Part shown: one piece after another, positions 25,118-34,275 of the stretch
How the letters are laid out: each line of letters starts with the position of its first letter
Position numbering within the stretch: the stretch's first letter is position 1
NCBI RefSeq assembly: GCF_015207735.1
Contig: NZ_JADEWG010000072.1
Coordinates: forward strand, 1-34,355
Length of the DNA stretch: 34,355 nucleotides
Direction: 5' to 3'
DNA from: [Phormidium] sp. LEGE 05292
Lineage (GTDB): Bacteria > Cyanobacteriota > Cyanobacteriia > Cyanobacteriales > Aerosakkonemataceae
Notes under the pieces: model-generated
What the model saw: only the letters and a program-made list of their open reading frames with translations
Told to the model about the DNA's origin: nothing
Database searches by the model: none
Made by a program: the position numbers and the translations under genes

Positions 25118-25990
25118 ATGGAGTTTGCGATCGCAGTACAACAACAGCAATACAAAACCTACATTCTCTCTGACCATCAAGCCCAATCCCGCATCGAAGT
25201 CGTACCAGAAAGAGGCGGAATCATCACCCGATGGCAGCTACGGGACGAAGAAATTCTCTATTTAGATGCCGAAAGATTTGCCAATCCCGACTTAACCGTA
25301 AGAGGCGGAATACCCATCTTATTTCCCATCTGCGGCAACTTACCTGATAACATCTACACCATTCACGGCAAAGAATATCAACTTAAACAACATGGTTTTG
25401 CCCGTGACTTACCTTGGGAAGTCATAGACCAAGAAACCCAAGAATGCGCCAGCATCACCCTGCGTTTAGACAGCAACGACTACACAAAACAGCTTTATCC
25501 TTTCGACTTTGAGGTTATCTTCACCTACCAACTCAAAGGCAACGCCTTAGAAATTCGGCAAAGTTACACCAATAAATCTGCTGAATCTATGCCCTTTTCC
25601 ACAGGACTGCATCCTTACTTTGCCACCTTAGATAAAACGCAGCTAGAGTTCCAGATTCCCTCAACTGAATACCAAGACCAACGAAATAAAACAATCCACC
25701 CATTTACAGGCAGCTTTGACTATGAAAGTGATGAAATAGATGTCGCATTTCGCGATTTAACCGAAGTTTCCGCCAGCGTGACCGATAAAAGCCGCAAATT
25801 CCACCTGCATTTAAGTTACGACGATGCTTACACTAGGGTTGTATTTTGGACTGTCAAAGGCAAAGATTTCTATTGCCTAGAACCTTGGACTGCCCCTCGC
25901 AACGCCATGAACACAGGCGAACAACTGATTATTTTAGAGCCAGAAGCTTCCATAGAAACAGTAGTTGCTCTCACTGTCACCCTCAGCTGA
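25118..25990 (+). CDS. Aldose 1-epimerase family protein (mutarotase-like)
   Basis: The protein has 290 residues from the ATG at 25118, which has GGGAGAG six bases upstream; an in-frame TTG 21 bases earlier lacks such a site. The family hallmarks are RGGIPILFPICGNLP, LKQHGFARDLPWE with a catalytic His, STGLHPYF with the second His, and FYCLEPWTAPRNAMN. The proteins interconvert alpha and beta anomers of hexoses or hexose phosphates; this subtype resembles the YeaD-like branch rather than GalM. It is convergent with the GAP-family membrane protein gene. Confidence 0.85.
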   Translation: MEFAIAVQQQQYKTYILSDHQAQSRIEVVPERGGIITRWQLRDEEILYLDAERFANPDLTVRGGIPILFPICGNLPDNIYTIHGKEYQLKQHGFARDLPWEVIDQETQECASITLRLDSNDYTKQLYPFDFEVIFTYQLKGNALEIRQSYTNKSAESMPFSTGLHPYFATLDKTQLEFQIPSTEYQDQRNKTIHPFTGSFDYESDEIDVAFRDLTEVSASVTDKSRKFHLHLSYDDAYTRVVFWTVKGKDFYCLEPWTAPRNAMNTGEQLIILEPEASIETVVALTVTLS

Positions 25991-26009
25991 GAATCTGATT
26001 AACCTGCTA

Positions 26010-26687
26010 TCAAAGCAATCCGCTGATACCGGATTTCAAAAACAACAAACCGAAAACTAAAGAAACGACAATAACTATAGAACGGTTATTTTTGGTCAAC
26101 CAGGCAGAAATACTATCCAGTAAGGATTTCGATTTTTGGGGCATGAGGATACGAATCAAGATCGGGAGCAACAGCAAAGATTGGGCGAGTAAAATGAAGA
26201 GTAAGAATGCGATCGTGCTAGAAGGTTGTCCCAATTGTGCTGCTGCGATCGTAGCCAACACACTCAGAGTAAAAACCCATAACTTAGGTGCAATCAATGG
26301 CAGTCCCAGACCAATCCCAAACGCCTTGACAGGGGTTGAACTGTCGATCGTAGTTAACCACTTTGGCGGTGGGTCATCTGGGTCATCCTGACCGCGCCAC
26401 TTTTTATAAGCTGCGATAAATAACAAGATACCGAGTACCAAAAGCAATGTGGAAATCACCAGATTCTTATCGCTGCTTGCCTCAGCAGATGCCGCAGCAT
26501 CGATGAAAATCAAGCCAAAAATCAATCCTTGTAGCAGACGAGTAATAGTCATTCCAGCGAAATATGCTATAGCCTTAAACAGTCCTTGTCTGTCGCTTTT
26601 CAGGAATAGCAAACAAATGATGATTTGCAATGGCACAACGGCGCTGCCGATGATGTACGGCAACAGCGAAACGAGCAGAGTTTCCAT
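26010..26687 (-). CDS. GAP-family (Sap/sulfolipid-addressing-like) membrane protein
   Basis: Starting from the ATG at 26687 the protein has 225 residues; a GTG 12 bases upstream is also possible. Six hydrophobic segments are visible. The conserved features are LLPYIIGSAVVPLQIIICLL at the N-terminus, a charged loop DDPDDPPPKW, and KAFGIGLGLPLIAPKLWVF. This matches the GAP/Sap family, which in mycobacteria helps export sulfolipid-1 and is otherwise uncharacterised. Substrate in cyanobacteria unknown. Confidence 0.65.
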   Translation of the reverse strand: METLLVSLLPYIIGSAVVPLQIIICLLFLKSDRQGLFKAIAYFAGMTITRLLQGLIFGLIFIDAAASAEASSDKNLVISTLLLVLGILLFIAAYKKWRGQDDPDDPPPKWLTTIDSSTPVKAFGIGLGLPLIAPKLWVFTLSVLATIAAAQLGQPSSTIAFLLFILLAQSLLLLPILIRILMPQKSKSLLDSISAWLTKNNRSIVIVVSLVFGLLFLKSGISGLL

Positions 26688-26809
26688 AAAATACACCACT
26701 CTATCAGTTAGCGATCGGACTTAGTGTTTTTGCAATCTTTGGAAGCCTCATCATTAATGATATGACTCAAGCCGATCGCATCAAATAAAAAAACTTTTTC
26801 CTTAACCCC

Positions 26810-26839
26810 TTGCATTTTCCAAAAAAACTGTGCTATTGT
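26810..26839 (+). promoter_or_regulatory. Possible promoter of tRNA-Lys
   Basis: TTGCAT (26810-26815) and TATTGT (26834-26839) are separated by 18 bases and lie 30 bases upstream of the tRNA. The fit to a sigma-70 type promoter is moderate. Confidence 0.3.
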
Positions 26840-26869
26840 GATAAACGTTGCGAAAACGATAAATAACAC

Positions 26870-26941
26870 GGGTCGCTAACTCAACGGTAGAGTACTCGGC
26901 TTTTAACCGATTAGTTCCGGGTTCGAATCCCGGGCGACCCA
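26870..26941 (+). tRNA. trnK: tRNA-Lys (anticodon UUU)
   Basis: The acceptor arms GGGTCGC and GCGACCC pair fully. The D arm is ACTC/GAGT, the anticodon loop CTTTTAA carries TTT, and the T arm is CCGGG-TTCGAAT-CCCGG. The outermost pair of the anticodon stem is a C-T mismatch. The discriminator base is A and CCA is not encoded. Length is 72 bases. Confidence 0.95.
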
Positions 26942-27263
26942 TTTTTTAATTTTATAGTCCTCTTATTAATTGCAGCAGAGCAGAGAGGTTCCAGGGGTTC
27001 CAGAGCAAGAAAACTCTGTAACTCAAAACTCGAAACTCTCTCTTGGGCGAGTTTTGCTGATATCTTATCTGTTTGGTAATCAACATACTTTACTCTCAAC
27101 CGCCCCTACAACTGGAAAACTTTCCCTTTCCCCTTTCTGAGCAATCTGAGCAAAAATTCCTAGAAGAGATTCCATTGAGTCGCAAAATATCTTAAGATTA
27201 TCCTAATGATTTAAGATTGTACAAACCCAATTAGCTGAGCAACCAAATATAGGAGGACCACTT

Positions 27264-28343
27264 ATGGCGATTGTACCAATGAGGCTGCTGTTGGATCACG
27301 CTGCTGAAAATGGATACGGTATTCCAGCTTACAACGTTAATAATATGGAGCAGATCCAAGCGATCATGCTGGCTGCTAAAGAAACAAATAGCCCCGTGAT
27401 TTTACAGGCTTCTCGTGGCGCTCGCTCATACGCTGGAGAAAATTTTCTTCGCCATTTGATTTTAGCGGCAGTGGAAACCTATCCTGAGATTCCCATTGTA
27501 ATGCACCAAGATCATGGCAACGCGCCATCTACTTGCTACTCAGCCATGAAAAATGGGTTTACTAGCGTAATGATGGACGGCTCTTTAGAAGCTGATGCCA
27601 AGACTCCTGCTAGCTACGAGTACAATGTCAATGTTACTCGTGAAGTAGTAAACGTTGCTCACTCGATCGGTGTTAGCGTTGAAGGCGAACTAGGTTGCTT
27701 GGGTTCTTTAGAAACTGGAAAGGGTGACAAAGAAGACGGTCACGGTTTTGAAGGTACATTATCTCATGACCAACTGTTGACCGACCCTGATGAAGCTGTT
27801 GACTTTGTGGAACAAACTCAAGTTGATGCTTTGGCGGTGGCTATTGGTACCAGTCACGGTGCTTACAAGTTTACTCGCAAGCCAACTGGTGAAATCTTAG
27901 CTATCAGCCGGATTGAAGAAATTCACCGCCGCTTACCTAACACTCACTTGGTAATGCACGGTTCCTCCTCTGTACCTCAAGATTTACTAGACTTGATTAA
28001 CCAGTTCGGTGGTCAAATTCCTGAGACTTATGGTGTACCTTTGGAAGAAATCCAAAAGGGCATTAAGAGTGGTGTTCGGAAAGTAAATATTGACACCGAC
28101 AACCGTTTGGCTATCACTGCGGCGGTACGGGAAGCATTAGCTCAAAAACCCAGTGAATTTGACCCCCGTCACTTCCTGAAGCCTTCGATCAAGTATATGC
28201 AGAAAGTTTGTGCTGAACGTTATGTAGCTTTCGGTACTGCTGGTAATGCGAGCAAAATCAAGCAAATGTCTTTGGATGATTATGCGGCTAAGTATGCCAA
28301 GGGTGAATTGAACGTTGTCACCAAGACTACTGCAAACGTCTAA
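27264..28343 (+). CDS. fba: Class II fructose-bisphosphate aldolase (Calvin-cycle subtype)
   Basis: The protein has 359 residues with a strong AGGAGG seven bases before the ATG. The metal and catalytic site HQDHGN has Asp83 and His84. [37 protein letters not shown] and [11 protein letters not shown] are class II signatures. The enzyme cleaves or forms fructose-1,6-bisphosphate and, in this subtype, sedoheptulose-1,7-bisphosphate. It serves glycolysis, gluconeogenesis and the Calvin cycle. Upstream, two copies of TTAAGATT(A/G)T at about 27191-27220 could belong to the promoter or a regulator site. A terminator follows. Confidence 0.96.
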   Translation: MAIVPMRLLLDHAAENGYGIPAYNVNNMEQIQAIMLAAKETNSPVILQASRGARSYAGENFLRHLILAAVETYPEIPIVMHQDHGNAPSTCYSAMKNGFTSVMMDGSLEADAKTPASYEYNVNVTREVVNVAHSIGVSVEGELGCLGSLETGKGDKEDGHGFEGTLSHDQLLTDPDEAVDFVEQTQVDALAVAIGTSHGAYKFTRKPTGEILAISRIEEIHRRLPNTHLVMHGSSSVPQDLLDLINQFGGQIPETYGVPLEEIQKGIKSGVRKVNIDTDNRLAITAAVREALAQKPSEFDPRHFLKPSIKYMQKVCAERYVAFGTAGNASKIKQMSLDDYAAKYAKGELNVVTKTTANV

Positions 28344-28382
28344 TTTGCGACTTTGCTAATTTAGTAATTTACGTAAGTATAA

Positions 28383-28412
28383 CGGGTAGCTTTTGTAGCT
28401 ACTCGTTTTTTT
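28383..28412 (+). terminator. Rho-independent terminator of the aldolase gene
   Basis: CGGGTAGC (28383-28390) pairs with GCTACTCG (28398-28405), with one G-T pair, and is followed by seven T. It lies 40 bases after the stop codon. Confidence 0.85.
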
Positions 28413-28415
28413 ATT

Positions 28416-28710
28416 GGTTTGTTGTGGCGACTTCAGTCGTATTCTGCTTAGCTTGGAAACGACTGAAGTCGTTACAACGGAATGTTGAGTTGGTTTGTTG
28501 TGGCGACTTCAGTCGTATTCTGCTCAACTTGGAAACGACTGAAGTCGTTACAACGGAATGTTGAGTTGGTTTGTTGTGGCGACTTTAGTCGTATTCTGCT
28601 CAACTTGGAAACGACTGAAGTCGTTACAACGGACTGTTGAGTTGGTTTGTTGTGGCGACTTTAATCGTATTCTGCTTAGCTTGGAAACGACTGAAGTCGT
28701 TACAACGGAC
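28416..28710. repeat. Four tandem 76-bp repeats, each a 20-bp-stem hairpin
   Basis: Units begin at 28416, 28492, 28568 and 28644, an exact 76-base period; the fourth is slightly short. In each, GTTGTGGCGACTTCAGTCGT pairs with ACGACTGAAGTCGTTACAAC around a loop of about 18 bases, with two G-T pairs. Each arm is itself nearly self-complementary (CGACT-TC-AGTCG). Copies 3 and 4 have C to T changes in the left arm that keep G-T pairing; copy 4 also has one true mismatch. The block fills the space between the aldolase terminator and the convergent permease gene. Confidence 0.95.
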
Positions 28711-28713
28711 TTT

Positions 28714-29946
28714 TTAATCTTTGATTTCGAGAGCTGATTCGGTTGGTGTGGGTTGAGTGTTAGTGGGGGAGGTGGTATCGTTGTTAGGTTTGATTATGGC
28801 AGAGTGATCTTTGCTGGTGTGATTGGTGTGAGTATTGTGTTGGGCTTCGTCAGCTTTTCTGACGGAACGTATTGAGATTAGTGCTTCTTTGATGACTACT
28901 GCGGTGGGTACTGCTACTACTACTCCTAAGAGTCCGCCGATTCTGGCTCCTGTTAGGATGGCAATGAATACCCAAAATGGATTTAATCCTGTGACACTGC
29001 CTAAAACTCTGGGTGCGATGATATTTTCCACTATTTGTTGGACAATGAGGGCGGCGGCTAGGACTTGCAAGGCTAGTCCAATGTCTCTTAAGGCAACGAG
29101 AAAGGTGACTAGTCCGATTCCGACAGAACCACCAAAGGGTACGAGTGCCATTAAACCAATTGTCAGGCCAAACAACAAGCCAAAGGGTACTTTCAGTAAT
29201 AGGAAAACGGAGATTAATCCAGAAGCCATGCAGGTGGCTAGGATGATTTGTCCGGTGAAGTAGTTTTGAAAGCTCGATCGCAAAGTTTGGGAGAATGGTT
29301 GTTGGATGCGTGCAGGTAGCCACTGAATTAAACTGACCCAAATATCTTTGCTGTGGAGGAGTAAGTAGAAGGTTACTACTATTGTCAGTAAAACATCTAG
29401 CAATCTAACTACAGTTAATACTGTGAGGTTTAAGGCGAGATTGAGGGTTCTTCCGGCTATGTTTTGCAGGTTGGCTTTTAAGCGATCGTTAATTTGGGAG
29501 ATTAATCCATCTAAACTGAGGGGTAGACCTACTATGTCAACTCTTTCGTTGATCATTACTAGTTGGCGTTGTCCTGAGTCGATCCATTCTGGTAATCTTG
29601 CTACTAATTGTTGGGCTTGGGTAAAAGCAAGTGGCACCAGTGTTACTCCCACTCCTACTAAAATAAACACAGTGAGTAAGAACACAAAAATCGCTGCTTG
29701 CGCTCTGTTGACTCCGCGTTGTTCTAACCAGTCTACCGGATAGCTGAGGAGGAAAGCTAATAGGGAAGCTACTAGCAGAATGACGAACAGTGATTCAAAA
29801 TAACCGAAAATTTCGGAAAATGCCCAAGCATTTAACACGGTAAGTGGTGCTGCTAGGGCAATTACTAGTAGGCGCGACAATGGAGTGAGGGATTCCCACC
29901 AGTTGAGTAATTTACTTTTTGGTGGAGATGGTCGAGAACTAACCAT
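28714..29946 (-). CDS. AI-2E family transporter / PerM-type permease
   Basis: The protein has 410 residues. About eight membrane segments are arranged as in the family: three near the N-terminus, one after a long amphipathic region, and a C-terminal group with PFGGSVGIGLVTFLVALRD and GARIGGLLGVVVAVPTAVVI. The last 40 residues (His/Thr/Asn/Pro-rich) are low complexity. Members include TqsA and PerM; substrates vary and may include signalling molecules, peptides or Na+. No functional assignment is possible from sequence. Confidence 0.85.
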   Translation of the reverse strand: MVSSRPSPPKSKLLNWWESLTPLSRLLVIALAAPLTVLNAWAFSEIFGYFESLFVILLVASLLAFLLSYPVDWLEQRGVNRAQAAIFVFLLTVFILVGVGVTLVPLAFTQAQQLVARLPEWIDSGQRQLVMINERVDIVGLPLSLDGLISQINDRLKANLQNIAGRTLNLALNLTVLTVVRLLDVLLTIVVTFYLLLHSKDIWVSLIQWLPARIQQPFSQTLRSSFQNYFTGQIILATCMASGLISVFLLLKVPFGLLFGLTIGLMALVPFGGSVGIGLVTFLVALRDIGLALQVLAAALIVQQIVENIIAPRVLGSVTGLNPFWVFIAILTGARIGGLLGVVVAVPTAVVIKEALISIRSVRKADEAQHNTHTNHTSKDHSAIIKPNNDTTSPTNTQPTPTESALEIKD

Positions 29947-30114
29947 GAAACTAGCTCAATTTTTCAGTGGTGTTACTCATTAGTTTAGTAGGGCAGGGAA
30001 TCAGATAAAACTAACCTTTTGAGGGTATGGGGACTGGGGATTAGGCACTGGGGGCTGCAATTGCTTATACATCAAACATTTCACCAATAAATAAAGTACG
30101 AGAAAATCGTTAAT

Positions 30115-30933
30115 TTACATGAAAACTCGGTGTTGCAGTGAGGGCATTTGACGGCGGACTTGTTCAAGGCGCTGGGGGTCAATTTCTGCTATGGCTACTC
30201 CTGGTCGATCGGCCCCGGCATCAGCTAAAATTACTCCCCAAGGATCTACGATCATGGCGTGTCCGTGCGTTTGTCTCATAGCATAATGTCTACCTGTTTG
30301 GGCGGGTGCGATGACGTAACAGGTGTTTTCGATCGCTCTAGCTTGTAATAACACTTGCCAATGGTCTTTACCAGTGTAAGCGGTGAAGGCTGCGGGAACA
30401 AATAGGACTTCGGCTCCCATTTGGGATAAGTGACGGTACAATTCGGGGAAACGCACGTCGTAACATACGGAAAGTCCGAGATTTCCCAATTCTTTAGAGG
30501 GATAAATGGGGGGAATGCGCGTTCCAGCCATGACGGTGCTGGATTCACGATAGGTGTTACCGTCGGGTAAGTCTACGTCGAATAAGTGTACTTTCTGGTA
30601 ACAGGCGAGTTCTGTACCATTGGCATCGATGAGTAAAGCAGTGTTGTAAACTCTGCCATTATCTAAGGGTACGGGAAATCCGCCGCCTAAGATGGTGATT
30701 TGGAAGCGTTGCGCCATTGTTTTGAGAAATTTTTCGCTTTTTTGCGCGATCGTTTCTGCTTGAGCAATTTTATCTTTTTCTTCGCCCATAAAGGAGAAGT
30801 TTTCTGGTAAGCTGACTAATTCTGCGCCCCGACGCACGGCGAGATCGATTAATTCTTCTGCCTGAATCAGATTTTTTTCTAAATCAGGTACACTGGTCAT
30901 CTGAATGGCGGCGGCGAGATAAGGCTTCTTCAT
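30115..30933 (-). CDS. Nit1-type carbon-nitrogen hydrolase (deaminated glutathione amidase-like)
   Basis: The protein has 272 residues. The nitrilase-superfamily triad is present: Glu44 in SLPENFSFMG, Lys114 in YQKVHLFDVD and Cys157 in LSVCYDVRFPELYR. The H-L-F-D-V-D-L-P-D-G sequence fits the Nit1/NitFhit branch, whose members hydrolyse deaminated glutathione as metabolite repair. The soluble fold is complete and there is no leader. It is divergent from nadB with about 190 bases between. Confidence 0.88.
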   Translation of the reverse strand: MKKPYLAAAIQMTSVPDLEKNLIQAEELIDLAVRRGAELVSLPENFSFMGEEKDKIAQAETIAQKSEKFLKTMAQRFQITILGGGFPVPLDNGRVYNTALLIDANGTELACYQKVHLFDVDLPDGNTYRESSTVMAGTRIPPIYPSKELGNLGLSVCYDVRFPELYRHLSQMGAEVLFVPAAFTAYTGKDHWQVLLQARAIENTCYVIAPAQTGRHYAMRQTHGHAMIVDPWGVILADAGADRPGVAIAEIDPQRLEQVRRQMPSLQHRVFM

Positions 30934-31129
30934 GGAAACTCAAGTAATAGTGTAAAAATTTCGCTTCTGTTTGACGTTGATCCTCAATCGTCTCAAATAT
31001 AGAAGTAATGGTATTTTAGCTAACTGCGCGATCGCTCTTGAGGATTAGGTCGGAAGAATTAGGAAAATCTCAAATCAAAAATTTTGGTTTTACAGTACTG
31101 TGTAAGTAAAGTTTTTCTGGGAGTTGTTT

Positions 31130-32839
31130 TTGCACTCTTCTATTTCCACTACTTTAGCTAATAGATTTGATGTTTTAGTCGTTGGGGCGGGTGCTGCTGG
31201 CCTCTATACAGCACTTTGTTTGCCAGAATCTTTACAAGTGGGTCTAATTACTAAGGATAGCTTACCTCTATCTGCTAGTGATTGGGCGCAAGGCGGAATC
31301 GCCGCAGTTATCGATCCGAGTGATTCACCTCAATTACATATTGAAGATACTATGCAAGCTGGGGCTGGTCTTTGTGAGTTAGCAGCGGTAAAGTTTTTGG
31401 TGGAACAAGCACCTAGTTGTATTGATTCTTTGGTACAAATGGGAGTGGGTTTCGATCGCAAGGGCGATCGTTTAGCCTTGACTTTAGAAGCTGCACACTC
31501 CCGTCCTCGCGTGCTTCATGCTGCTGATACTACGGGAAGGGCTGTTGTCAGCACTCTAACGACTCAAGTTTTGGAACGCCCAAATATTCAAGTGCTTTCG
31601 CCAGCTTTTGTTTTGGATCTTTGGCTCTCAGAAAATGGGCATTGTCAAGGGGTAAGTTTAATTTACCAAGGTGAGTTACTTTGGGTGAGTGCTCAAGCTG
31701 TGGTGTTAGCAACTGGTGGTGGGGGACAAGTATTTTCTCAAACGACTAATCCGGCTGTTAGTACTGGCGATGGTGTAGCTTTAGCTTATCGTGCGGGTGC
31801 GATCGTCCGAGATTTGGAATTCTGCCAATTTCATCCTACAGCTTTAATGAAACCCGATGCACCACATTTTTTAATTAGTGAAGCTGTACGCGGTGAAGGT
31901 GCTCATTTAATCGATTCTCAAGGCTACCGTTTTGCTTTTGATTATCATCCAAAGGGTGAACTTGCTCCTAGAGATGTTGTCAGTCGAGCGATTTTTCACC
32001 ATTTACAACATACAGGGGAACCGCATGGTTGGCTAGATTTACGCCCGATTCCCCCGGAACAAATTCGCCATCGATTTCCCAATATTATCCAAGTTTGTCA
32101 ACATTGGGGAATTGATGTATTCTCAGAACCAATTCCTGTTTCTCCGGCTGCTCATTATTGGATGGGAGGAATTTTAGTTGATTTAATGAATCAAACTTCT
32201 ATTCCGGGATTATATGCTGTAGGAGAAACTGCTAGTACGGGAGTTCACGGCGCTAACCGTTTGGCGAGTAATTCTCTGCTAGAGTGTATCGTGTTTGGCG
32301 CACAAATGAGTAATTTGCAGATTGAGAGCGCAGCAGGAAATAAGGGGACAAGGGGACAAGGGGAAGCGGAGAGTTCCTCTTTCTCCTCTGCCCCTCTGCC
32401 TCTAGAGCCCCTTGCCTTTCTGCCTTCTTTAGTTAAAATAATTCGCGAAGAGTTACCGCAGTTGATGTGGCGGTGTGCGGGGATTTCGCGGCGAGGGGAT
32501 GAGTTAGAAAGTGCGATCGCTCAGGTAGAATTGTGGCAAAAAGAATTTGCTACTTTGGAGTTTAGTCAGTTCTTCCAAAACTTACAACCCTCGCAGTCAG
32601 TTTTGTTAAATATCCCGGACATAGAAGCACAAATTAAGCTTTGGGGAGAGACGCGAAATCTTTTAGATGTGGCATACTTAATCCTTAAAAGTGCTGTTTT
32701 CCGCACCGAAAGTCGTGGCGGTCACTATCGCGCTGATTTTCCTGAAACTTCCCCGGAATGGCAAGTTCATACATTAGTTAAAAATAACCAATGGTGGCAA
32801 TCTTCTCTGGTGGGTAATGGGGACTGGGAAAGTTGTTAA
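31130..32839 (+). CDS. nadB: L-aspartate oxidase
   Basis: From the TTG at 31130 the protein has 569 residues; GGGAG lies six bases upstream, whereas a TTG at 31124 is too close to it. FAD binding is shown by VLVVGAGAAGLYTAL. SASDWAQGGIAA, EAAHSRPRVLHAADTTGRA, CQFHPTAL and GVHGANRLASNSLLECIVFG are diagnostic. NadB oxidises aspartate to iminoaspartate for NAD synthesis with NadA. Between the catalytic part and the helical C-terminal domain is a low-complexity stretch (NKGTRGQGEAESSSFSSAPL...) encoded by an intergenic-type repeat. Confidence 0.94.
   Translation: MHSSISTTLANRFDVLVVGAGAAGLYTALCLPESLQVGLITKDSLPLSASDWAQGGIAAVIDPSDSPQLHIEDTMQAGAGLCELAAVKFLVEQAPSCIDSLVQMGVGFDRKGDRLALTLEAAHSRPRVLHAADTTGRAVVSTLTTQVLERPNIQVLSPAFVLDLWLSENGHCQGVSLIYQGELLWVSAQAVVLATGGGGQVFSQTTNPAVSTGDGVALAYRAGAIVRDLEFCQFHPTALMKPDAPHFLISEAVRGEGAHLIDSQGYRFAFDYHPKGELAPRDVVSRAIFHHLQHTGEPHGWLDLRPIPPEQIRHRFPNIIQVCQHWGIDVFSEPIPVSPAAHYWMGGILVDLMNQTSIPGLYAVGETASTGVHGANRLASNSLLECIVFGAQMSNLQIESAAGNKGTRGQGEAESSSFSSAPLPLEPLAFLPSLVKIIREELPQLMWRCAGISRRGDELESAIAQVELWQKEFATLEFSQFFQNLQPSQSVLLNIPDIEAQIKLWGETRNLLDVAYLILKSAVFRTESRGGHYRADFPETSPEWQVHTLVKNNQWWQSSLVGNGDWESC
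32341..32425 (+). repeat. Intergenic-type G/A and C/T-rich repeat inserted in frame in nadB
   Basis: TAAGGGGACAAGGGGACAAG is followed by GAAGCGGAGAG and then the C/T-rich CCTCTGCCCCTCTGCC and CCCTTGCCTTTCTGCC. The same composition occurs between genes at about 19585-19680. It encodes about 28 residues without a stop in the nadB frame. Confidence 0.7.
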
Positions 32840-32879
32840 TTAGACTTGTTGCCAAAGTCAGAATTTTTGATTTTTTTAC

Positions 32880-32906
32880 CACAGATATCCACAGATAAAC
32901 ACAGAT
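32880..32906. repeat. Three CACAGAT units at 10-base spacing
   Basis: CACAGAT starts at 32880, 32890 and 32900 in the gap between nadB and mltA. This motif cluster is frequent between genes of cyanobacteria and of other bacteria. No function can be assigned. Confidence 0.6.
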
Positions 32907-33006
32907 GAAGATAGAGATTGTATATCTTGGCAAGAGGTCTGTATTTTTTCCCTAAAATCCGTCAAAGCAGAGTTTCTTTACCCTTTTGTTCCAGTGTCTT
33001 CTGTAT

Positions 33007-34275
33007 ATGAGAAAGACTCTAACATTGATTATTTTGAATGTGGGATTATTGATGATTGCTTATGGATTAGTGTTAACTTTTTGGCAGCAATATGTAAACA
33101 TTAATCCGGTATCATCAAATTTATTAATTCCAGAACTTCCCGATCCACAAATTTTGCTTAGAGATTCTCTGAAACCTCCTAATAGTTTACCAGTTTTGTT
33201 ACCTGTAGCAAAGACTTTACCTGATTATATGGGTTTAGATGACCAAATTTGGGGGGAAAATCAGCAAGCTGGAGATCAAATTGCCTTATTAAAATCGATC
33301 GATAATAGTTTACGTTATCTCTCTTCTGCCAAATCAATTAGTGATTATCAAAAGTATAGGATTCCAGGAATAACTCGCGATCGCGTAATTCGCAGTTTAA
33401 CAAGATTTCGCCAGTTGGTGAGAACTTCTCGTGACGCAGCACAACTTTGGTCGATGGTACAAAAAGAGTTTGTCCTTTACCAGTCTATCGGTAGAGATGG
33501 TTTAGGAAATGTATTGTTTACTGCTTATTATGAGCCAGTTTATGATGCTAGTCGAACACCGACAGCAGAATATCGCTATCCTATTTATCGTTTACCTCCC
33601 AATTTTAAATCTTGGGCAAAACCTCATCCTACTAGACAACAGTTGGAAGGAAAAGATGGTTTGCAAGCAAGCAAAGGTAAATTAAAGGGATTAGAATTGT
33701 TTTGGTTGCGCGATCGCTTAGAAGCTTACTTTATTCAAATTCAAGGATCGGCTAAACTGCGATTAACCGATGGTACGATTACCACTGTTGGTTATGCTGG
33801 AAATACAGCTTATAACTATAGCAGCATTGGCAAGGCTTTGGCAGATGATGAAAAGTTGCCGTTAGAAAATTTGACTATGCCAGTGATTTTGCAATATTTT
33901 CACCAAAATCCCCAGGAATTAGATAATTATTTACCGCGCGATCGCAGTTTTGTATTTTTTCAAGAAAACTACGGTCATCCAGCGACGGGTAGCCTTAGCG
34001 TACCATTAACGGCAGAAAGATCGATCGCCACCGACAAATCAATTATGCCTCCTGGTGCTTTAGCTTTAATTTATGCACCTTTTCCCTACGCTGATGGTAA
34101 TCAAAAAATGCAATTTAACACTGTGTCACGCTACGTACTCGATCAAGATACAGGAGGAGCGATTAAAGGTGCAGGCAGAGTAGACTATTTTGTGGGAACT
34201 GGAAAACTAGCAGGGGAAAAGGCAGGAATGACCAAAAACATGGGTACAAGCCCCGTCCTTGCAGGACGGCTTTAA
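33007..34275 (+). CDS. mltA: Membrane-bound lytic murein transglycosylase A, 3' end replaced by an IS
   Basis: The ATG at 33007 is the likely start; a TTG 21 bases upstream gives a poorer N-terminus. The protein has 422 residues. MRKTLTLIILNVGLLMIAYG is a signal anchor. The MltA domain is at about 125-310 (LFTAYYEPVYDASRTPTAEY, YFIQIQGSAKLRL, GYAGNTAYNYSSIG). The 3D domain holds the catalytic region (DQDTGGAIKGAGRVDYFVGT). MltA cleaves peptidoglycan to 1,6-anhydro products. After GKLAGEKAGM the family continues for roughly ten residues ending in a Leu-rich tail. Here the codons run from 34229 into the IS end and encode TKNMGTSPVLAGRL before a TAA inside the element. The catalytic residues remain, so the protein may still work. 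Confidence 0.85.
   Translation: MRKTLTLIILNVGLLMIAYGLVLTFWQQYVNINPVSSNLLIPELPDPQILLRDSLKPPNSLPVLLPVAKTLPDYMGLDDQIWGENQQAGDQIALLKSIDNSLRYLSSAKSISDYQKYRIPGITRDRVIRSLTRFRQLVRTSRDAAQLWSMVQKEFVLYQSIGRDGLGNVLFTAYYEPVYDASRTPTAEYRYPIYRLPPNFKSWAKPHPTRQQLEGKDGLQASKGKLKGLELFWLRDRLEAYFIQIQGSAKLRLTDGTITTVGYAGNTAYNYSSIGKALADDEKLPLENLTMPVILQYFHQNPQELDNYLPRDRSFVFFQENYGHPATGSLSVPLTAERSIATDKSIMPPGALALIYAPFPYADGNQKMQFNTVSRYVLDQDTGGAIKGAGRVDYFVGTGKLAGEKAGMTKNMGTSPVLAGRL

Noticed and set aside
28416-28710. CRISPR array
   Set aside because: The four units are identical end to end with no variable spacers, and the unit is a 76-base hairpin; no cas genes are present.
28850-29341. 163-codon minus-strand frame inside the permease gene
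   Set aside because: It is an alternative frame of the same strand with Ser/His/Arg-rich low-complexity translation; the permease frame has clear membrane segments.
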